A stretch of 64,000 nucleotides of DNA, from the NCBI RefSeq assembly GCF_014898055.3, contig NW_023604295.1:93945591-94009590 (forward strand), read 5' to 3'. The DNA is from Talpa occidentalis. Lineage: Eukaryota; Chordata; Mammalia; Eulipotyphla; Talpidae. Positions within the stretch are counted from its first letter, which is position 1; each line of letters starts with the position of its first letter. This document shows positions 35,577 to 49,621 of this stretch, piece by piece. The position numbers and the translations under genes are program-made. The notes beneath the pieces were generated by a model. It saw only the letters and a list, made by a program, of their open reading frames with translations, did not search any database and was not told the origin of the DNA.

Positions 35577-36849
35577 ACAAATACTTTTAAATCTCCTATC
35601 ATGCGCCTACATTGCACATCTCAGTAACCATATGCTATAGAATAGTGTTTTATTATATGCATGATTACTATTCTTCTATCTAAGATAGCTCCTTGGTTAT
35701 CTTAGACCAATTCTTCCTCTTATAAGTGGGACACACTCCATCCTCTTCCAATGCCTTGTAAGCAGTGTCCTGTTATGACAAATTCCCCATACACAGGAAA
35801 ATGTAGTGCCTTTGCCTCCAAGGAACTAATCTTTCATAACTTAAAAAAAAAATAGAACAACCTTTATCAACATTTACAATTTGGGGATAAAATTCAGGAC
35901 TGGTTGTTGTGACACTTAAGCGAATTAATATATGTGATGTTATTAGGACAATGCCAGAAGCATAATGCCCTTGAATCAATGGTATTCTTCTGCTTGCTTA
36001 CTATTACACTGATCCCTATTATTCATAGTAGAAATATTTATCTGTTTTTTTCCTCCTGACTGAGAATCATGTATTTACCTGTGATTTCTGACAATCGGTC
36101 AGTGATATTAACTGAGAGTGAGATGAGGAGGTGATATGAAGACTAAGAGGGGGGTGGAAATGTTGAGAAAAAATGGGAAAGTCCAGGTGGAGTGGCAGGG
36201 GGTGGGTATATGGAGAGTACCTCCATAACTGTAGTCTATTTCCCTTTTGTTGCCTGATTAAAAACTTTGCAACAAACAGAGCAAACATTAGAATTCAGAC
36301 CAGCTCTCTTCAAGAGAATATATTTTGATCATTAAAAAATTCTGAGGGAGTGAGAGACTGGAAAGACATGATTGTGGTCTTATGGTTAATTATAAATCAT
36401 TAGGCTCCCCCTTTATAAGATGGAGAGGTGTCACAGAAAAGCATTAAGTTGTAAAGATGATTGGGAAAGTAGACATCTGAAGGGCTATTTCATCGAGGAA
36501 ATAGGCTGTTATTTTTAAATATTCATTAATATTTTTTGAAAACCATGCTGTCAAGGATGGAGGAAGATTCTTGCTGTTGAAGAAATTCTAAAATTTTCAC
36601 CTCTGTGAAAAACAAATCTGCACTAAAGTTCTTTACAAAAGAGTAGAGAGACAATAGATATTATTTGCTGATGGTCTACAATGTTCGCTCCAAAAGACTT
36701 GCGTGCTATGGAATGAGATGGGCCGGCGGCCACAGGCTGCTTTCTGGTTGAGGCTAATGAAATGCAAATATGAAACTATCTTCCCTTCCCCAAAACACAA
36801 TAGTCAGTTAACATAGCCCTTGAAATTAGTTTATCTTTCCCCTTTCTTA

Positions 36850-36893
36850 CACGCACACAGACACACAGACACACACATACACACACACACACT
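36850..36893. repeat. (CA)n microsatellite, interrupted
   Basis: CA units broken by gac and tac triplets. The stretch 35590-36840 to its left holds nothing I recognise. Confidence 0.9.
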
Positions 36894-36980
36894 TTGTATT
36901 ACTTTCTATTTCACTAACCAAGTCATTTGAAGGGCAGTGCCATCCCACGTGGATATGATGGGTAAAGAATAAATATATTT

Positions 36981-37250
36981 GGGCCTCCCCAGATGGTGCA
37001 GCGGTTGAGCGCCGTGCTGTAAAGCTGTCCGCAGCCTCTGCAGCACTGGTTCGATCCCTGTCGGTGGTGAGGATCCCACATGGCCCTGCAGACCTCTCCT
37101 GTCTCGCCCGCTGCTCCCCTCAGCAGTGTATTTCATCAGTTTGCCTGTTCTGTTCCCTGCTCTGTCTCTGGTGAATCCTCTCACCCTCCCGCACATCTGG
37201 ACTGTACCCCAGTTCTTGTATAAATAAATAAATAAATCTTTAAAAAAAAG
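36981..37250 (+). mobile_element. tRNA-derived SINE, sense
   Basis: Head GGGCCTCCCCAGATGGTGCA, B-box 'ggttcgatccc' at about 37048, tail aaataaataaataaatcttt. The flanking duplication is not clear in AT-rich sequence. Confidence 0.9.
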
Positions 37251-38069
37251 TATAAATAAATTCACTGTGGTTAATGATTGAGCGGAGATGGGGAATTACC
37301 CAAATCTTCAAAGCTCTTGTTGCTGAGTCCTGTTCACACTTAGCCTGGCATGAATCACATACACGAAATTTGGCCATGGTTTCCTTCATTCTGTTCCTTC
37401 CTTCTGTCCTCTGACAAATCAGAGATCCAAGAAGTGTGTGCCTTCTGAATGAGACATATGCTCTAAACACCGTCACCACGTTAGAAGTGAGATATAACAT
37501 GAGCTATTCTTTAGCTGAGGTACACCCCGATCATAGTGGTATCAATTCTGCAGATCCTGCTTTCCAATTGCAGACAGCACTTTAGGATCATTTTTCAAAA
37601 CAATAAATTGTTACACTAAAATATTAGAGCAATGGGGCATCCCAATGAGCATTGGGACTCTTCTTGTCTACCCCTCCAATACAGCTAAGAAAACCAAAAC
37701 CTAAGTTGAAACAATCAACTTGTAATATCTTAATGGTTAATGTAATTACTCCACTATTTTTAAATGTCTGATTAGAACAGATCCTGTGTGGTAGCCATCT
37801 CTTCCACTGCAATCCCTTCCTTCCACACATATTAGCTAAGCATGTGTATATTGATTCTGGCCTTGTTGTCTATTATAGCCTCTACAAATTTCTTAAAATG
37901 TCAACTTTTCCCCTGCCTGACACACTTTCTCATCTTTGCTCCCCCTGGCTCTTATCTGTCAATATTCTGAATATTCATCTTTGCTCCTGTGAGTCCCTTA
38001 TTTTCTAATCAGAATTTCATTTCGCTAACCCCTAAGCCACTCCAAAGTTTAGTGTGTATCCTCTATGAG

Positions 38070-38460
38070 TATTCCGCAGTAATGTTGCATAACAAACCTC
38101 AGTGGCTTAAGGAAATATTTCAGAAGTCTAAGGTCAGAAATTTAGGCTTTGCTCTGCTCACTGGCTCTTATTACACCAGTTGGTCTCTCTCACAGGTCTC
38201 ACTATTGAGCTGGGGTTACAAGAGTGGCTGGACCACCTGCCTCTCAGCTTCTTTCTAGCAGCCCTGCCTAGGTGTGTGTGCATGTGGGGGTAGAGGTCTG
38301 AGAGGAAAGGAGAAATGGGCAAGTGCTTCATCAGGACTCCACTGAAGTCCAATCTGCTAACATTCTATTGACCAAAGAAGTCACTGTCTGAGAGGGCACA
38401 GCAGACTTGTCTGGCTAAGGGGTGGGAGGGCAAAGACATGGGGCCTTAACACAGTCATCC
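38070..38460. mobile_element. Ancient interspersed repeat ('ataacaaacc' family)
   Basis: 'ttgcataacaaacctcagtg', 'gtggcttaaggaaatatttc' and later 'attctattgaccaaagaag' follow the same old, probably LTR-derived, repeat as at 21840. The stretches 37250-38060 and 38470-39340 hold nothing I recognise. Confidence 0.5.
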
Positions 38461-39353
38461 TGCCATACATCCAAAATTAAAAACTCAAATTGGACTTGAA
38501 AGTAATATTTAATTTGGCTGCATAGAACCCAGGGTGACTGGAGGGCATAGGTTTGTATCACTGATTCATATCTATGACCACAGATTTATATCTTTCATAG
38601 GTAATAGCCTTTAGCACCAACTGACAATTGATGCTTTTTAGTAGTCAAGAATTAAATTATAAAAAAGAATTAAATTATATAAATTAAATGCTATTTAATT
38701 CAACTTAATAAACATTTATTTACCAAACAAGTTGCTAGTCGTGAATAGTCTATTGAGCAGCATAATTACAGCAAGCCATCACTATTGAGCCCTAAATGCC
38801 ACCTCACCCCATCTTTCTAGGCAGAGTGACAGACTCACAGGGTCTTAACTAAGGGAGTTAGAAAATAGGGATCCCCTTGTGTTAATGATCTCTCAGGGAT
38901 TATTGGTGATGAATACAGGTGCCTAAAACAAAATATCAGACAACGTAGAGAAGGCACAAAATTCAGCAAAGGGAGTTGTAGTCTTTCCAGATCACTGGTG
39001 TGTCCACAGGACACCTCTAGGTGGTTGTGCAGAAAGTTTTTCTGGAAGTTAACCTGAGGGCAGCAGTCGAAACTTAAAGGGGAAAAATGATCAGAAGTGG
39101 TCCATCTGGAAAATGTCTTTATCAGTAGAATTTCTCCAGGAAACTGTAAAGAAATAGTTTATATTCCCTCTGAGAAGTAGATATGAGACTCATGATTTAG
39201 TGTGTCTCTTTAGCCCATCTGAAAGCACTCAAATCACAGGTTAGATACCAATAGCAAGTTTCTCCATCAAACTTTTGATGAATATTCATAAGTAGGAGAA
39301 AAATTACCTTTCCTGAGCAATAGTCACTTTTCTTTCCCTACCCTGTCAGAGTG

Positions 39354-39622
39354 TTTTTTTTTTTTTAAGACTTATTTATTCATACAAGAGCTGGGGTATA
39401 GGCCAAAGATGTGGGGGGTGAGAGGGTTCACCAGACACAGTGGGGAGCAGAACAGGCAGACTGACTGAAACACACTGCTGAGGGGAGCAGCGGGTGAGAC
39501 AGGAGAGGTCTGCTGTGCCATGTGGGTTGCTCCCTGGCAGGCTGGGGATCGAACTCGTGTTGCAGAGGCTGTGGATTGCTTCATAGTGTGGTGCTTAACC
39601 CCTTGTGCCACCAGGGAGGCCC
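39354..39622 (-). mobile_element. tRNA-derived SINE, older subtype
   Basis: Full-length, with tail AATAAATAAGTCTTAAAAAA on the minus strand. Short duplication cagagtg at 39347-39353 and 39623-39629. Confidence 0.9.
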
Positions 39623-39629
39623 CAGAGTG

Positions 39630-41570
39630 GGTTTTTAAACAAGCAGTGAAATCCTCTGATACGGGTTGTGAAAAAGGAAGGACAAACTTAGGTATCCTAT
39701 CTACAATATGACTAAGAGTGATTTTCAAGGATTGGAGCAAGGTCTCTTAATAATAACATAGGAAGAGTGAACTCTCCTAGTTAAGAAAGAAGCAATGTAG
39801 ACTTAACAGATCATATTCACAATAAATTCATCTTGTATAGAAAAAATTATCACTCAACTCACTTGATGGTCCCACAGCCAAGTTGCTTGTCTTCAAGTTA
39901 TATAGCAGAATCATTACCTTAAACAGTCCACTAGGAGGAGCTCCTGAGCCATAGTTCGTGGTTTGTGACAAAATAAGAAATGTGAAAAACATTTTATTTT
40001 TTGCTTCATTTTTCAGGGTTTTTTTTTCCCTTTTGAAAGATAGCAGAGTGGAATTATTTATCAGTTGGTATATTAAAGAAAATCTGGCATGTACAAACAA
40101 GCACTTCAAAGGTTTTTAGTAACACCTATCATGGGAGGCTGAATTGATACCAGAAACCCAGAGTGTAAAATCCATAATGGTATTTTATTATGAAAGAGAA
40201 GTGTGTGTACTTTCTTTAGAAACATAGTAACTAAATCACACATCAATTATTTGCACGGATCTGTTTATAAAGACATTTGTCTTGAATCAGAATACTGGAT
40301 TCTATCAACTCAAAATTTTTTTGTTCAGCCTAGTAAGATAAACCAAATGAAAAATAGTTGAAGGGTGTGACTCTTCCTTTAGTGACTGACACCGAGATAA
40401 GGATGTCATTGTCCATTGCTTCTTATGCACATAATCTGGTTTCTGAAGGAAGAGGCTGGGGGACCCCCTTGGCACATAAGAAGATTATATGAATTTCCAG
40501 TTCTACCCGCTAAATAGGAAAACCAGTAGCTACCACCAAGAGTCCCTTTGGGGGAACAGTTAGATCTTCTAAAGGCATCTAACAATGTCCGAGGTGTCAA
40601 GGAAACTATGTGATCCGTAGCTCCTCTTATTTACAAATGGAACCCAAGTAGAGCTCTGTAAATTGCAAAGCTGGACCAGGGGCCCTCTCCAGTGTCTGGC
40701 TGTACTACTGTTTGCTCCTCATCTGAATTGATCTGAGTTCCTCAACAGTAAGCCTGCCTCTTAAGCTTATGAAACTGTAAACATCAATCACAAAGAGCTG
40801 AAATATAAAGAGCTTTAAGTCAGTAATATCAGCAGCCTAAGGATTTAGTGCTAACCTGGCCATTAAATTGTTTGGCCTTGCTCGTAAAGCCTCTGCATTT
40901 TCATGTGTAAAATGAGGAGGATAGAGAAGACATCTGCGGTCATACAAAGATATATTAATTGTTCAGTCAAGTTCAGGTCAATTGGAGAAATAGCATAGTT
41001 AGTATCTTTTTCTCTGTCTCCCTCATAAAAGCCTAATTCACATGGGAACGTTGCCATGCAAATCATCACACTAATAACACAACCCAATGAAAAGTTGGAA
41101 AACAGAAGTCAAGCTTCCATCAGACATACTTTAATTATTCATTAACAATTGCAGTAGAATTCCACTTTAAAACAATTGGTAAGCTATCAAAATAGTCCAT
41201 TAAAATACCACAATATCAAAATACCATTAAAATGAAAGTTCACTCTACAAAGTGTATTTTCATATTAGATGTGATAGTGGTAGGAATTATTATTTTAAAC
41301 CATTTTAATAAAGCAAATGTTTATTGTCCTCCCCATTTGTAATAGTGTTGAATCATCAGGAGATGTCTAAATAGGATTCTTCAGGGAATTTCAGAGAAGG
41401 CCAAGGAGAGAGCAGGGCCCTGAGTTTAGCCACTTGCCCGGCTGCTCTCAGGTCTTTCTATGAATTGTTCATAATAAAATGTGATTTAGCATTTGGAGAC
41501 TTGTGTTTGGAGATCCAATTGCACCAGTTTTGGTTGGGTTATTTTTTCCTAATCTTTTCAGTAGGGAATG
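39630..41570. other. Intron sequence, nothing recognised
   Basis: About 1.9 kb without recognised repeats or exons. Chance frames here have no domain. Confidence 0.5.
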
Positions 41571-41589
41571 GAATTCTGCTGGTGTCTTT

Positions 41590-42251
41590 TTTTTTTTTAT
41601 TTTTAATTTTTTATTGTTTACATCATTGTTCATTTTTAAACAATGTTTGCTTCCCCCCACCCCCTCAGGAGTAGTCCATAGAGTTTCCTTCACAAGTGCA
41701 CCATCACCTTAGTCCCCTGTGCTCCTCCCTCCCTCCCTCTGATCCCTCTACCTCCTCCTCCCCTGCAAGATGTCTCTGATTTATAATTGTCTAGTTTTAC
41801 TTTGTTGTGTTTTGTATTGTTATTATTTTTTCACACTGATGTCTTATTTGGTTCCCCTGTATTCCTGTTATAAGTGAAACCATCCAATATTTTTCTTTTT
41901 CCTTCTGGCTTATTTCACTGAGCATAATTCCTTCTAGCTCCATCCACGTTGCTGCAAATGGCATGAGTTTTTCTTTCTTGATTGCTGGATAATATTCCAT
42001 TGTATGTATATACCACATCTTCTTGATCCAGTCATCTATTTTGGGCATTTTGGTTGTTTCCAGGTTTTACCTATTGTAAATAGTGCTGCAATAAACATTG
42101 TGGTACAGGTGCTCTTTTGAATCAATGTTTTTGTGTCCTTTGGGTAGATCCCTAGGAGTGGAATTGCTGTGCCATATGGTAACTCCATTTTTAGTAGACT
42201 GAGGAACCTCCAGACAGCTTTCCATAGTGCTTGGACCAATTTGCACTCCCA
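41590..42251 (-). mobile_element. Young 5'-truncated L1, ORF2 C-terminus and 3' UTR
   Basis: On the minus strand it encodes the end of L1 ORF2, with IDDWIKKMWYIHTMEYYPA, KKEKLMPFAATWMELEG and a stop after IQNTTK at 41797. This C-terminal part lies in one frame (to 42048) and the more upstream part (ending WKQPKCPK) in another, so a frameshift has occurred near 42040. The poly(T) at 41585-41600 is the complement of the A-tail. A 13-base duplication with one mismatch, tgctggtgtcttt (41577-41589) and tgctggtgccttt (42252-42264), flanks it. Only the last about 660 bases of the element inserted, so it cannot encode a working protein. Confidence 0.9.
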
Positions 42252-42590
42252 TGCTGGTGCCTTTGATATCATTTTTTGTTCTAAATCTCAGTGGGATTTA
42301 GCAAAGTGTCACTCATTTGAAAGACAACAGAAAATGTTGATGAAAGAGATAAATATTCAGGACCGTAAAATACATAAGAGGAGATAGAAACCAGATTGAA
42401 GGTGTCACTGTTGTATGTAATAGAAACAACTTACAGCAACTGAAACACAAAAGGGGTGCTCATCAGGAGGGCAGGAGGCATATCACTGGATCTGATGGTG
42501 GGAAAGGAGCTGGCCTGCAGGAAGAGCCTGGAACAAGGGACTGGACAGCCATTGTGGAGAGAGCCTCACTCTGTCCTTTCCGTGTCTTTT

Positions 42591-43057
42591 TGTTACAGGG
42601 CAACCCCGATGTGAAATGGGTTGCCTGACTGGATCCACACCCATGTGCTTAAAGGGACTTATAATGAGACTCAACTGCAGGCACATAGAAGAAAGGTTAA
42701 TAAAGGGTTTATTACAAAAGAAGGAGAAATGAAGAAATGAATAACTTAGGGAGAAAGAGAAGGAGATAAATTGGTGAATGTGGCCTGCCAGTTCTGCTGA
42801 CCTGGAATCCCAATGGCACGCTGAGAGCCGGTGAAAAGCCAAGAGTCAAGCCAAGAGGCAAGAGGCCAAGAGGACCCCTGAGGCCCACATATCTAGCTTT
42901 ATACCAAACCTGGCTGCGTAACTCCACCCTCAGGTCCCAGCACCCCTCCCTGATGGGATTTCTCTTTCCCAGTATCTTGATGGTTTTGGTCTGGAGTGGG
43001 GGTGGAGTCCACAAAACCTGTGTGGAGTTTGCTCCAGACATCTTTTCCCAGTTAACA
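42591..43057 (-). mobile_element. Solo LTR, family C, antisense (467 bp)
   Basis: Bounded on the + strand by TGTTACAG and GTTAACA and flanked by the 5-base duplication ctttt (42586-42590 and 43058-43062). On its own strand a TATAAA box lies at about 42896-42903, followed by an AATAAA signal near 42700. This gives a normal U3-R-U5 order. It has no internal sequence. The same family is at 52922-53393. Confidence 0.9.
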
Positions 43058-43379
43058 CTTTTGCTCCCTCCTCTTCTGTTCCTCAGCAGATCTGGACAAT
43101 GATACTTTATAGCCCTTGCAGTGATAGTTTCTTAACAAAAAGGGACCCCTTCAAACTGAGGGATTATTTCTATCCAGATCTCAATTTATTTGGGGATAGA
43201 GGGTGGGGAAGAGAATCTGAATGGACTCACTTGGGGTCAGGTGTGCACTTTGATTTGAATGGCTGTGTCCTGGGGAGGGGTAGCACATGCAGGACTTCTG
43301 GGGTTCATTCCAAGGAAATGGTGACAGTTCTCAAGGGCCTGCTGTCCAGGGGATAGTGAGGTGTCAGATGTGAAAGGAG

Positions 43380-43575
43380 GCAGGGTGATATGGTTTAGAG
43401 CAGGGATTTAGAAATTTAGTATTTGTCTGACTCTACTGGGTAAGTTATTCAATAACCCTCGCCAATGTGATTTCTTCAATATTGAAATGAGGAAGCCCAT
43501 AGTATTGTGATGAAAAGAACTAATCTACATAAAGTTGATAGTCTGTTGTCTACAATATAACTAATGAATAGTGCT
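43380..43575 (+). mobile_element. MIR SINE, sense
   Basis: 'tatggtttagagcagggatt', 'gggtaagttattcaataacc' and 'tattgaaatgaggaagccca' follow the MIR consensus. Beyond it, 43580-46060 holds nothing I recognise. Confidence 0.6.
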
Positions 43576-46079
43576 TGTTGATATTCCTATAATAAATAAA
43601 AAATGGAAATGTTAAATCCCCAGCGGTACTGTGAGTCAGTTTCTGGGACTATAGGAACTTGCCAACGACATCTCAATTTGTAGTCCTCCCATCCTGGTCA
43701 ATGAACATGAGTATTTACATTTAAAATTACATTTAGTTTAATATTGAGGTTTAGATTCCCCTTGGGTCCTCCCCTGTCTCTGTCCCCTTTGTCTACCCTG
43801 CCCCTGGCGCCCTCCCTCTGGTCTGCTAGAACCAAGCTTAGTCTCACTTATACCTCCCGGGCGTCCTCTGTTCTGCTTTATCGGTTTCTGACTCTCTTCT
43901 ATTTTGAACCTTTGAAGTTGTCTGACACATATATTCCCAGCCCCTCTTGTCACCTTGGTTTAGTTTCCCTTCTCTATTAACAACTTTATTCTAAATATCT
44001 TCAAGTCTGCATGTACTGGAGACCTTCTTACTATCTTTAATGATGTAAGGGCCACCATTCTATCAGTGGGAGTTCCTGTAGCTGCTCAGTCTCCTGTGGC
44101 TACATTTTCCATTCAGAGGAAACAAAAAAAAAAAGAAAACCCAGTTTGAGAATTGATGTCAGATCTACCCAGGGTATTGTAACATGCAATCATTCAAAAG
44201 TAATTTCTATTTTTGAATGCATTATTATGTCTGTAGATATATCGACTAGGTTGACCAGTAAATGAACAATGACTTGGGGACTACATCTATCCTGCATGAG
44301 TTTTTCACTTAAGGAAGTTAATGATACTCATAACAGCAACCTTGGGTAGATGTGACTGTTGACCATGAGTCACAGTGGTGTCATTATGTAGAACTGAATA
44401 TTATAAAAGGTAGTCATTAAAACGGAATTCTGTCTCTACTTAGGGGTCAAAGATACAAATGCAAAAGTTCTCAAATTTGGGCATTTTGGGAAAGTTCCAA
44501 TGTGATGGAAAAGGATGAAAGAGCACAGTGTTGAATAGCTGTGGTGGTAACAATAATAAAAATAACTAGTGCAGCTTCCCTCCCCACATACTTTCCTTGC
44601 TGTTTCCTTCGCCTGGTGACTGCATAACTCGTCCCAAGATCATTTCTTTCTCTTCCTCCTCATCTCATTATCCTCATATTTCCAGCCAGTACCTTAAGGC
44701 AGCCTTTCTAATCTAGGAAAGACCAAAGGTAAGGGTCTGCTATTATATTGTCCTTCTTAAATCCTGTAATCATGTTATACATTTCAATATTAGGAAGAAA
44801 AAATACAAGACGAGCTAGGAATTGTCAAGGGTACGAATAGGTTAGCTATGGAACTGGACAGTATGGTTTGAATGTTGGGGGGCAGGAGACATATTTGAAA
44901 CTTGTGGGTGTGGGTGGGATAATTTTAGTTGTCTGAACAACTGGTAGCATCTGGTGCCTGGGTTATCCAGATGTTCATCAACTTTGAATGCACAGCAAAG
45001 TCCTGCATGGTGAACAACTGTTCCATTCTAAGTGCCAGTAGTTCCACAGTTGGGAAACCTTAGTGGAGTGAAATATACTGATTATTTAGACCATTTTTAA
45101 CAAAATGGTCATTGAGCCAACAACAGTGGTCAACAGATGCGTTTTGTTTGCCTTGAAGCATGTTTTATACACATTTAGGTTTGACTCCGGAGGGAGGTAC
45201 ATTCATTTCCCATTAAGTCCCACCTCCCGATAGCGTCTCATCATTTTGTTCATTTGCATTACTCTCTTGGAACTTGAAGGCATTTTAATCTGTGTAGTGA
45301 TTTTGATTTAGATGTCACAAATCTATACTATTGGTGGGGAGAGGAACCCCAATTCTCTCTTCTTAGTTTGGCTTTCTTCCTCTAGTGATTGTGAACTGTT
45401 TGGTCTCGTGAACCATGGCCAGCATTGTTTCCAAGGAGCAGTTCCTGGGGTAGTACAAGGAGGGTTTATTTTCTCACTTCTCTTTTGCCCTGATATGGAT
45501 CAGCTGGTTCCTCCTACAATTTGCATAAGCCCCTAGAGAAAGCACTTTTATTTTATTACATGAAACATGACTTATGCCTTTTTAAAAAGGCTTTGAAGCA
45601 GCTTACAGTGACAGGACAATTTAGAAATAGAAACAGACCCACTTATGAGATCAATTAGAAGTAAAACTACCAGGATTAATTTGTTACTTCAGTCAGACAT
45701 TTAATTTAGCTCTGTGCATCCTTGGATAAACCAAGAATGGATTATATAATTCCCATGGTCCAATTAAAAGAAGGGTTCACCTTTGGTGAGAGAACTAGAC
45801 CTCGAGCTGATATTGAGATCTGAAAATAGGTTGCTGCCCAAATTCTTATAATGTGATGATTCCTATTAGTATCTTAGCCTATCTTCCTTTATTGCTGAAA
45901 ATGGATTAATCATCCAACAAACCAACAGTCTCCCCCAAACCCTGGGTTTTAATGTGCAACGGTATGGAGGAACAATAAATACTCTTGAAAATAACTACTT
46001 CAGAAAACTTGTGAATGGTTAATATACAATGGCTAACAATTACAAAACAAATGATGTTTATGCTAAAATTTGTCATGCA

Positions 46080-46359
46080 GGGGCCTCTCTGCTGGTGGTG
46101 CAGGGGTTAAAGTCTCAGTGCTATCAAGCTATCACCAGCCACTGTGGCCTGAGTTCTATCTCTAATCAGAGAACTAACCCACATGGCACAGCAGACTTCT
46201 CCTGTCTTGCCTGCTGCTCCCCTCAGCAGTGTATTTTAGCAGATCTGCCTGTTTTGCTCCTCACTCTGTCTCTGGTGAATCCTTTCACCCCTGCACCTCT
46301 GGCTTGCCCCCATTTCTTATATGCATAAGTCAATAAAAATAAATCACTAAAAAATAAAG
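46080..46359 (+). mobile_element. tRNA-derived SINE, older subtype, sense
   Basis: Head GGGGCCTCTCTGCTGGTGGTG. Flanked by tttgtcatgca at 46069-46079 and 46360-46370. The tail is aataaaaataaatcactaaa, so the terminator has decayed. Confidence 0.9.
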
Positions 46360-46370
46360 TTTGTCATGCA

Positions 46371-48619
46371 ATCTGGAGCATAGTTAACTTTAAGAAAGCA
46401 CACTGAAAATAGGGTACTAGAATTACTGCATCTTGATGACAGAAATAGGTAACTATGTTAAGATCCTTTCTGGTGAGCCAATGGCTTTATTTAATTGGCT
46501 TGTGCCAAGGGTTTAGGAAGCCTGGGATCTGTCACTGTCCCATGAAGAACTTTTCTTTCCTCAATCCTGAAGTCTAATTATGGGACTGTGGCCTTCATGT
46601 TTTGTGATCACAGACACAGAAAGGCCTCTGGATATTTTCTCTTTCTGAGACAGTATGATAGATGAAAAGTGATTTGTTGACTTGCATGTGGGTATAGACA
46701 GGAGGAAGAAGACCTGATGTGCCTGCCCCTGAGTTCAGAGACGTGGTCCCTGGAGGTGCCGCTGCATTAACTGAGACATGACACTGAGCAATTTCCTGCT
46801 GGAACCTCAGTTATCCCAACAGCTATATGATGTCCAGCAGGTTTGTTTTTCTAGAAAGCACAAGGGAAAATTTTGGGTCAAATTATTTTAACATACTTTT
46901 GATTTCTAGAACAATTCTTTCCCACTTACCTCCTGACACATTTTAACAATACACACATACAGGCACAGGTATTTGCATGCACGTCAAAGGTATTTTGGCA
47001 TTAAATTTACATTAAAAATTATATTCTAAGTGACTTCAAATTCTTTTTGGATGTCAGAGGGATATGCCCTTCAAAAAATTGAGGTACATAATAAATTGGG
47101 ATATCTGTTTTTAGTGCTTTTTAACAATCCTGTCATATTTCTCTATCTCCCAAGTGACTGTTGAACAGGACACTTCTGGTGACCATTTGGGAGCTTCAAA
47201 ATAATTGTTTGTTGAATATCTTAAACTGTGATGCTTAACACATTTTCAAAACAGATCTGATCAATCTTTATATTAAATTACCATAAGTGAGGTGGCATGT
47301 TGCTTTAGGTACTCCCTCCTTTCCTTGTGTCCTTGGATGTAAAGTGTGTGGCTGCTCTTTGCTCTGAGATGCCTGCCAGTGTATTAAGTGTTTGACACAC
47401 CTGTGGTCATTCTGGGGGTCATTATTTTGGGGGAGCACCAAGTCTGGTAGATGTGGATCCCAGTGTGGATCCAAGTATATTCACCTTGGAGAAGCCAAGG
47501 CAATGAGTCTCTGCGGCCTGCTGAGAGGGTAAGTGTCTGCAGGTCCTTTTGAGGTGCTTGGGGGCTCCACAGAGGGCCCTCCAGACTCTTTGAGGTCTGG
47601 AGGCTGCTACATGACCATGTGCAAATACCTAATTACTATCAAGTGGTGGTTCTAAGATTATGTGTTCATAGCAATATTTCGATGGCGCTGTAAACTACTC
47701 AAGCTCAGCTCTTATAATTTATTGAAACATCAGCTCCCCGCAAGGGAATTACAGGCTGATAATTACCATTTGTCCAGGTGCCATAAACCAAGTCAAGCAA
47801 CACTGGATTTCTCCATGGCAGAACTAAAAGTTATGTTATAAATGGTGAACAGGAGGGGCTTTAAGAAGAAAAGATAAACAGCTTAACAGACAGGAACCTT
47901 GCCACCCAGATGGGGTTCCTTTGATACACATACTCCCTCATCTTTCTGTGCCACCCATCCTTGTCTTAATCCCTGAAAATTCCATTTTTGGAGGCACTTC
48001 TGTGATAACCAGCTTTCCTCTTTAAACACCCCCAGAAGCTTTTGTTTTCATCCCAGGCTTTGTCTCTGGACTCTGGCTCAGTTTCCACCCCTCTGTGTTC
48101 TCCTTGTCACTTTGCTCTGTCGGCGTCTGTGCGTCCTTTTCAGCAGAGGCACAGCCTTTTCAGTCACTGGCTCACGCGGGGAAACATCTATTCTGCAAAC
48201 AGGACCCACTGAGGCTTCCATGTCAATAAAGCAAATTGATGGCAGGTTTAACACATTTCCCAATTATTGTCTGCAGATGCTTTTCAGAACAAACAATCCC
48301 CGAAACCCTTCACACACAAGAAACACTCCCTTGGCAAAATGATCTTGTTGGGAGCTTGGAAAGGAAACCCCTGACAAAGGAAGAATAGAAAATCCTCACT
48401 GGCAGGAGCTTCCTGGCCATAGAGCCCACTCCTGTTCACAGGGATAAGAGCAGGAAATGACCCAAAGCATCTCAGCCTGACCCTGGGGTTACCAATTTGG
48501 AATTGGTTGTGTGGTTGCAAGTGTGGTTGCAAGAACACTTTTCCTTATGGTATCATCGCAGTGGTAATTTATTTTCTAAACAAGTATTTTCTATATTCTG
48601 GGTCTCACTATTCCACTAT
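46371..48619. other. Intron sequence, nothing recognised
   Basis: About 2.2 kb with no repeat or exon I can name. Confidence 0.5.
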
Positions 48620-48624
48620 TGTGG

Positions 48625-49037
48625 TGTAGGGTAAAGAAAATGTCAGGCTTTTCTGCCCTCCCGCCATCAGGATAGATGATGGATCCTTGTGGTCCTGAAT
48701 GCATGCCTGATGGCGGGCACCTGGAGTAGGGTGTGGGCATAGGTAGATGGGATTCACCTGGGCTAAGACTGGGCTTTTAAGGGCGGTGTCACGGGGACGC
48801 CAGCAGAATGAACAGAAGAAGCCGAGAAGCAGCAGAAGCCGAAAGAGAAGCTGAGAGAGAGTGCGGATTTGCTGGGGGCTGGGAGGCCTGCCAGCCTCCC
48901 GGCCCCCCAGCACCCCTGCCTGCCGTGTACTGGGTACATCCCAATGAAAGACCTGCAAAAAACCACTGAGGACTCTGACTCCTCCTTTACCCGGTCTGCA
49001 TGGGATCAGAAAACCTGCTCAGTGGTCATTCCCGACA
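48625..49037 (+). mobile_element. Solo LTR, family B, sense (413 bp)
   Basis: Starts TGTAGGG, ends CCGACA, and is flanked by the perfect 5-base duplication tgtgg (48620-48624 and 49038-49042). Closely similar to 23430-23887 but shorter in the (AGAAGC)n region. Confidence 0.9.
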
Positions 49038-49621
49038 TGTGGATTCAGGTGATTAATTCCAGCAGTCGTGTCCCTTTGCTAAAGAGTCTCTCAAATGTGA
49101 TATCGGAAAGGCCTATCCCAAACCAGGGAGGGTAGCTGCCTTTAAGCCTTTCTCCTGGCATCTCGAAGGAGAAGGTGGAAATCTGACACATCCAGGTATT
49201 CCTGATAATAGGTGGAAATTCAGCATATATGTTGGCAGGCAATCTCTGGTAAGTGATTTATTTTCTTCATCCACATTTTTTTCCTCTACATTCAAAATAT
49301 TTCTTCTTCTGTATCCCTTGTTCTTCATCGTCTCCAGAAAAATAATTAGAATATTAATTCCAAGACCTTTTCAGTTACCTGTTGCCATCACATTCCTTTC
49401 TGGGGGTGTCTCCTAGACTGAAGCCCAAGGGCACTAAGTCCCCTCACTCAGTCATGTCCATCCACAGTGAGGGGCCAGGGGGCTAGAAGGCTCCAGGGAC
49501 CACTGAGCCTGAGCATGGCATTTTGTTTTTTTTTCAAAAAGACTTTTAATTTATTTTGCGGTCTGTGTTAAGTTGCCTCAATTATTAGGACAAGTGACTC
49601 CCCTCTCCCCACCCCCCAGGA

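Noticed and set aside
41797..42272. Possible functional L1 ORF2 protein
   Set aside because: Only the C-terminal end is present, split by a frameshift; the reverse transcriptase and endonuclease are missing.
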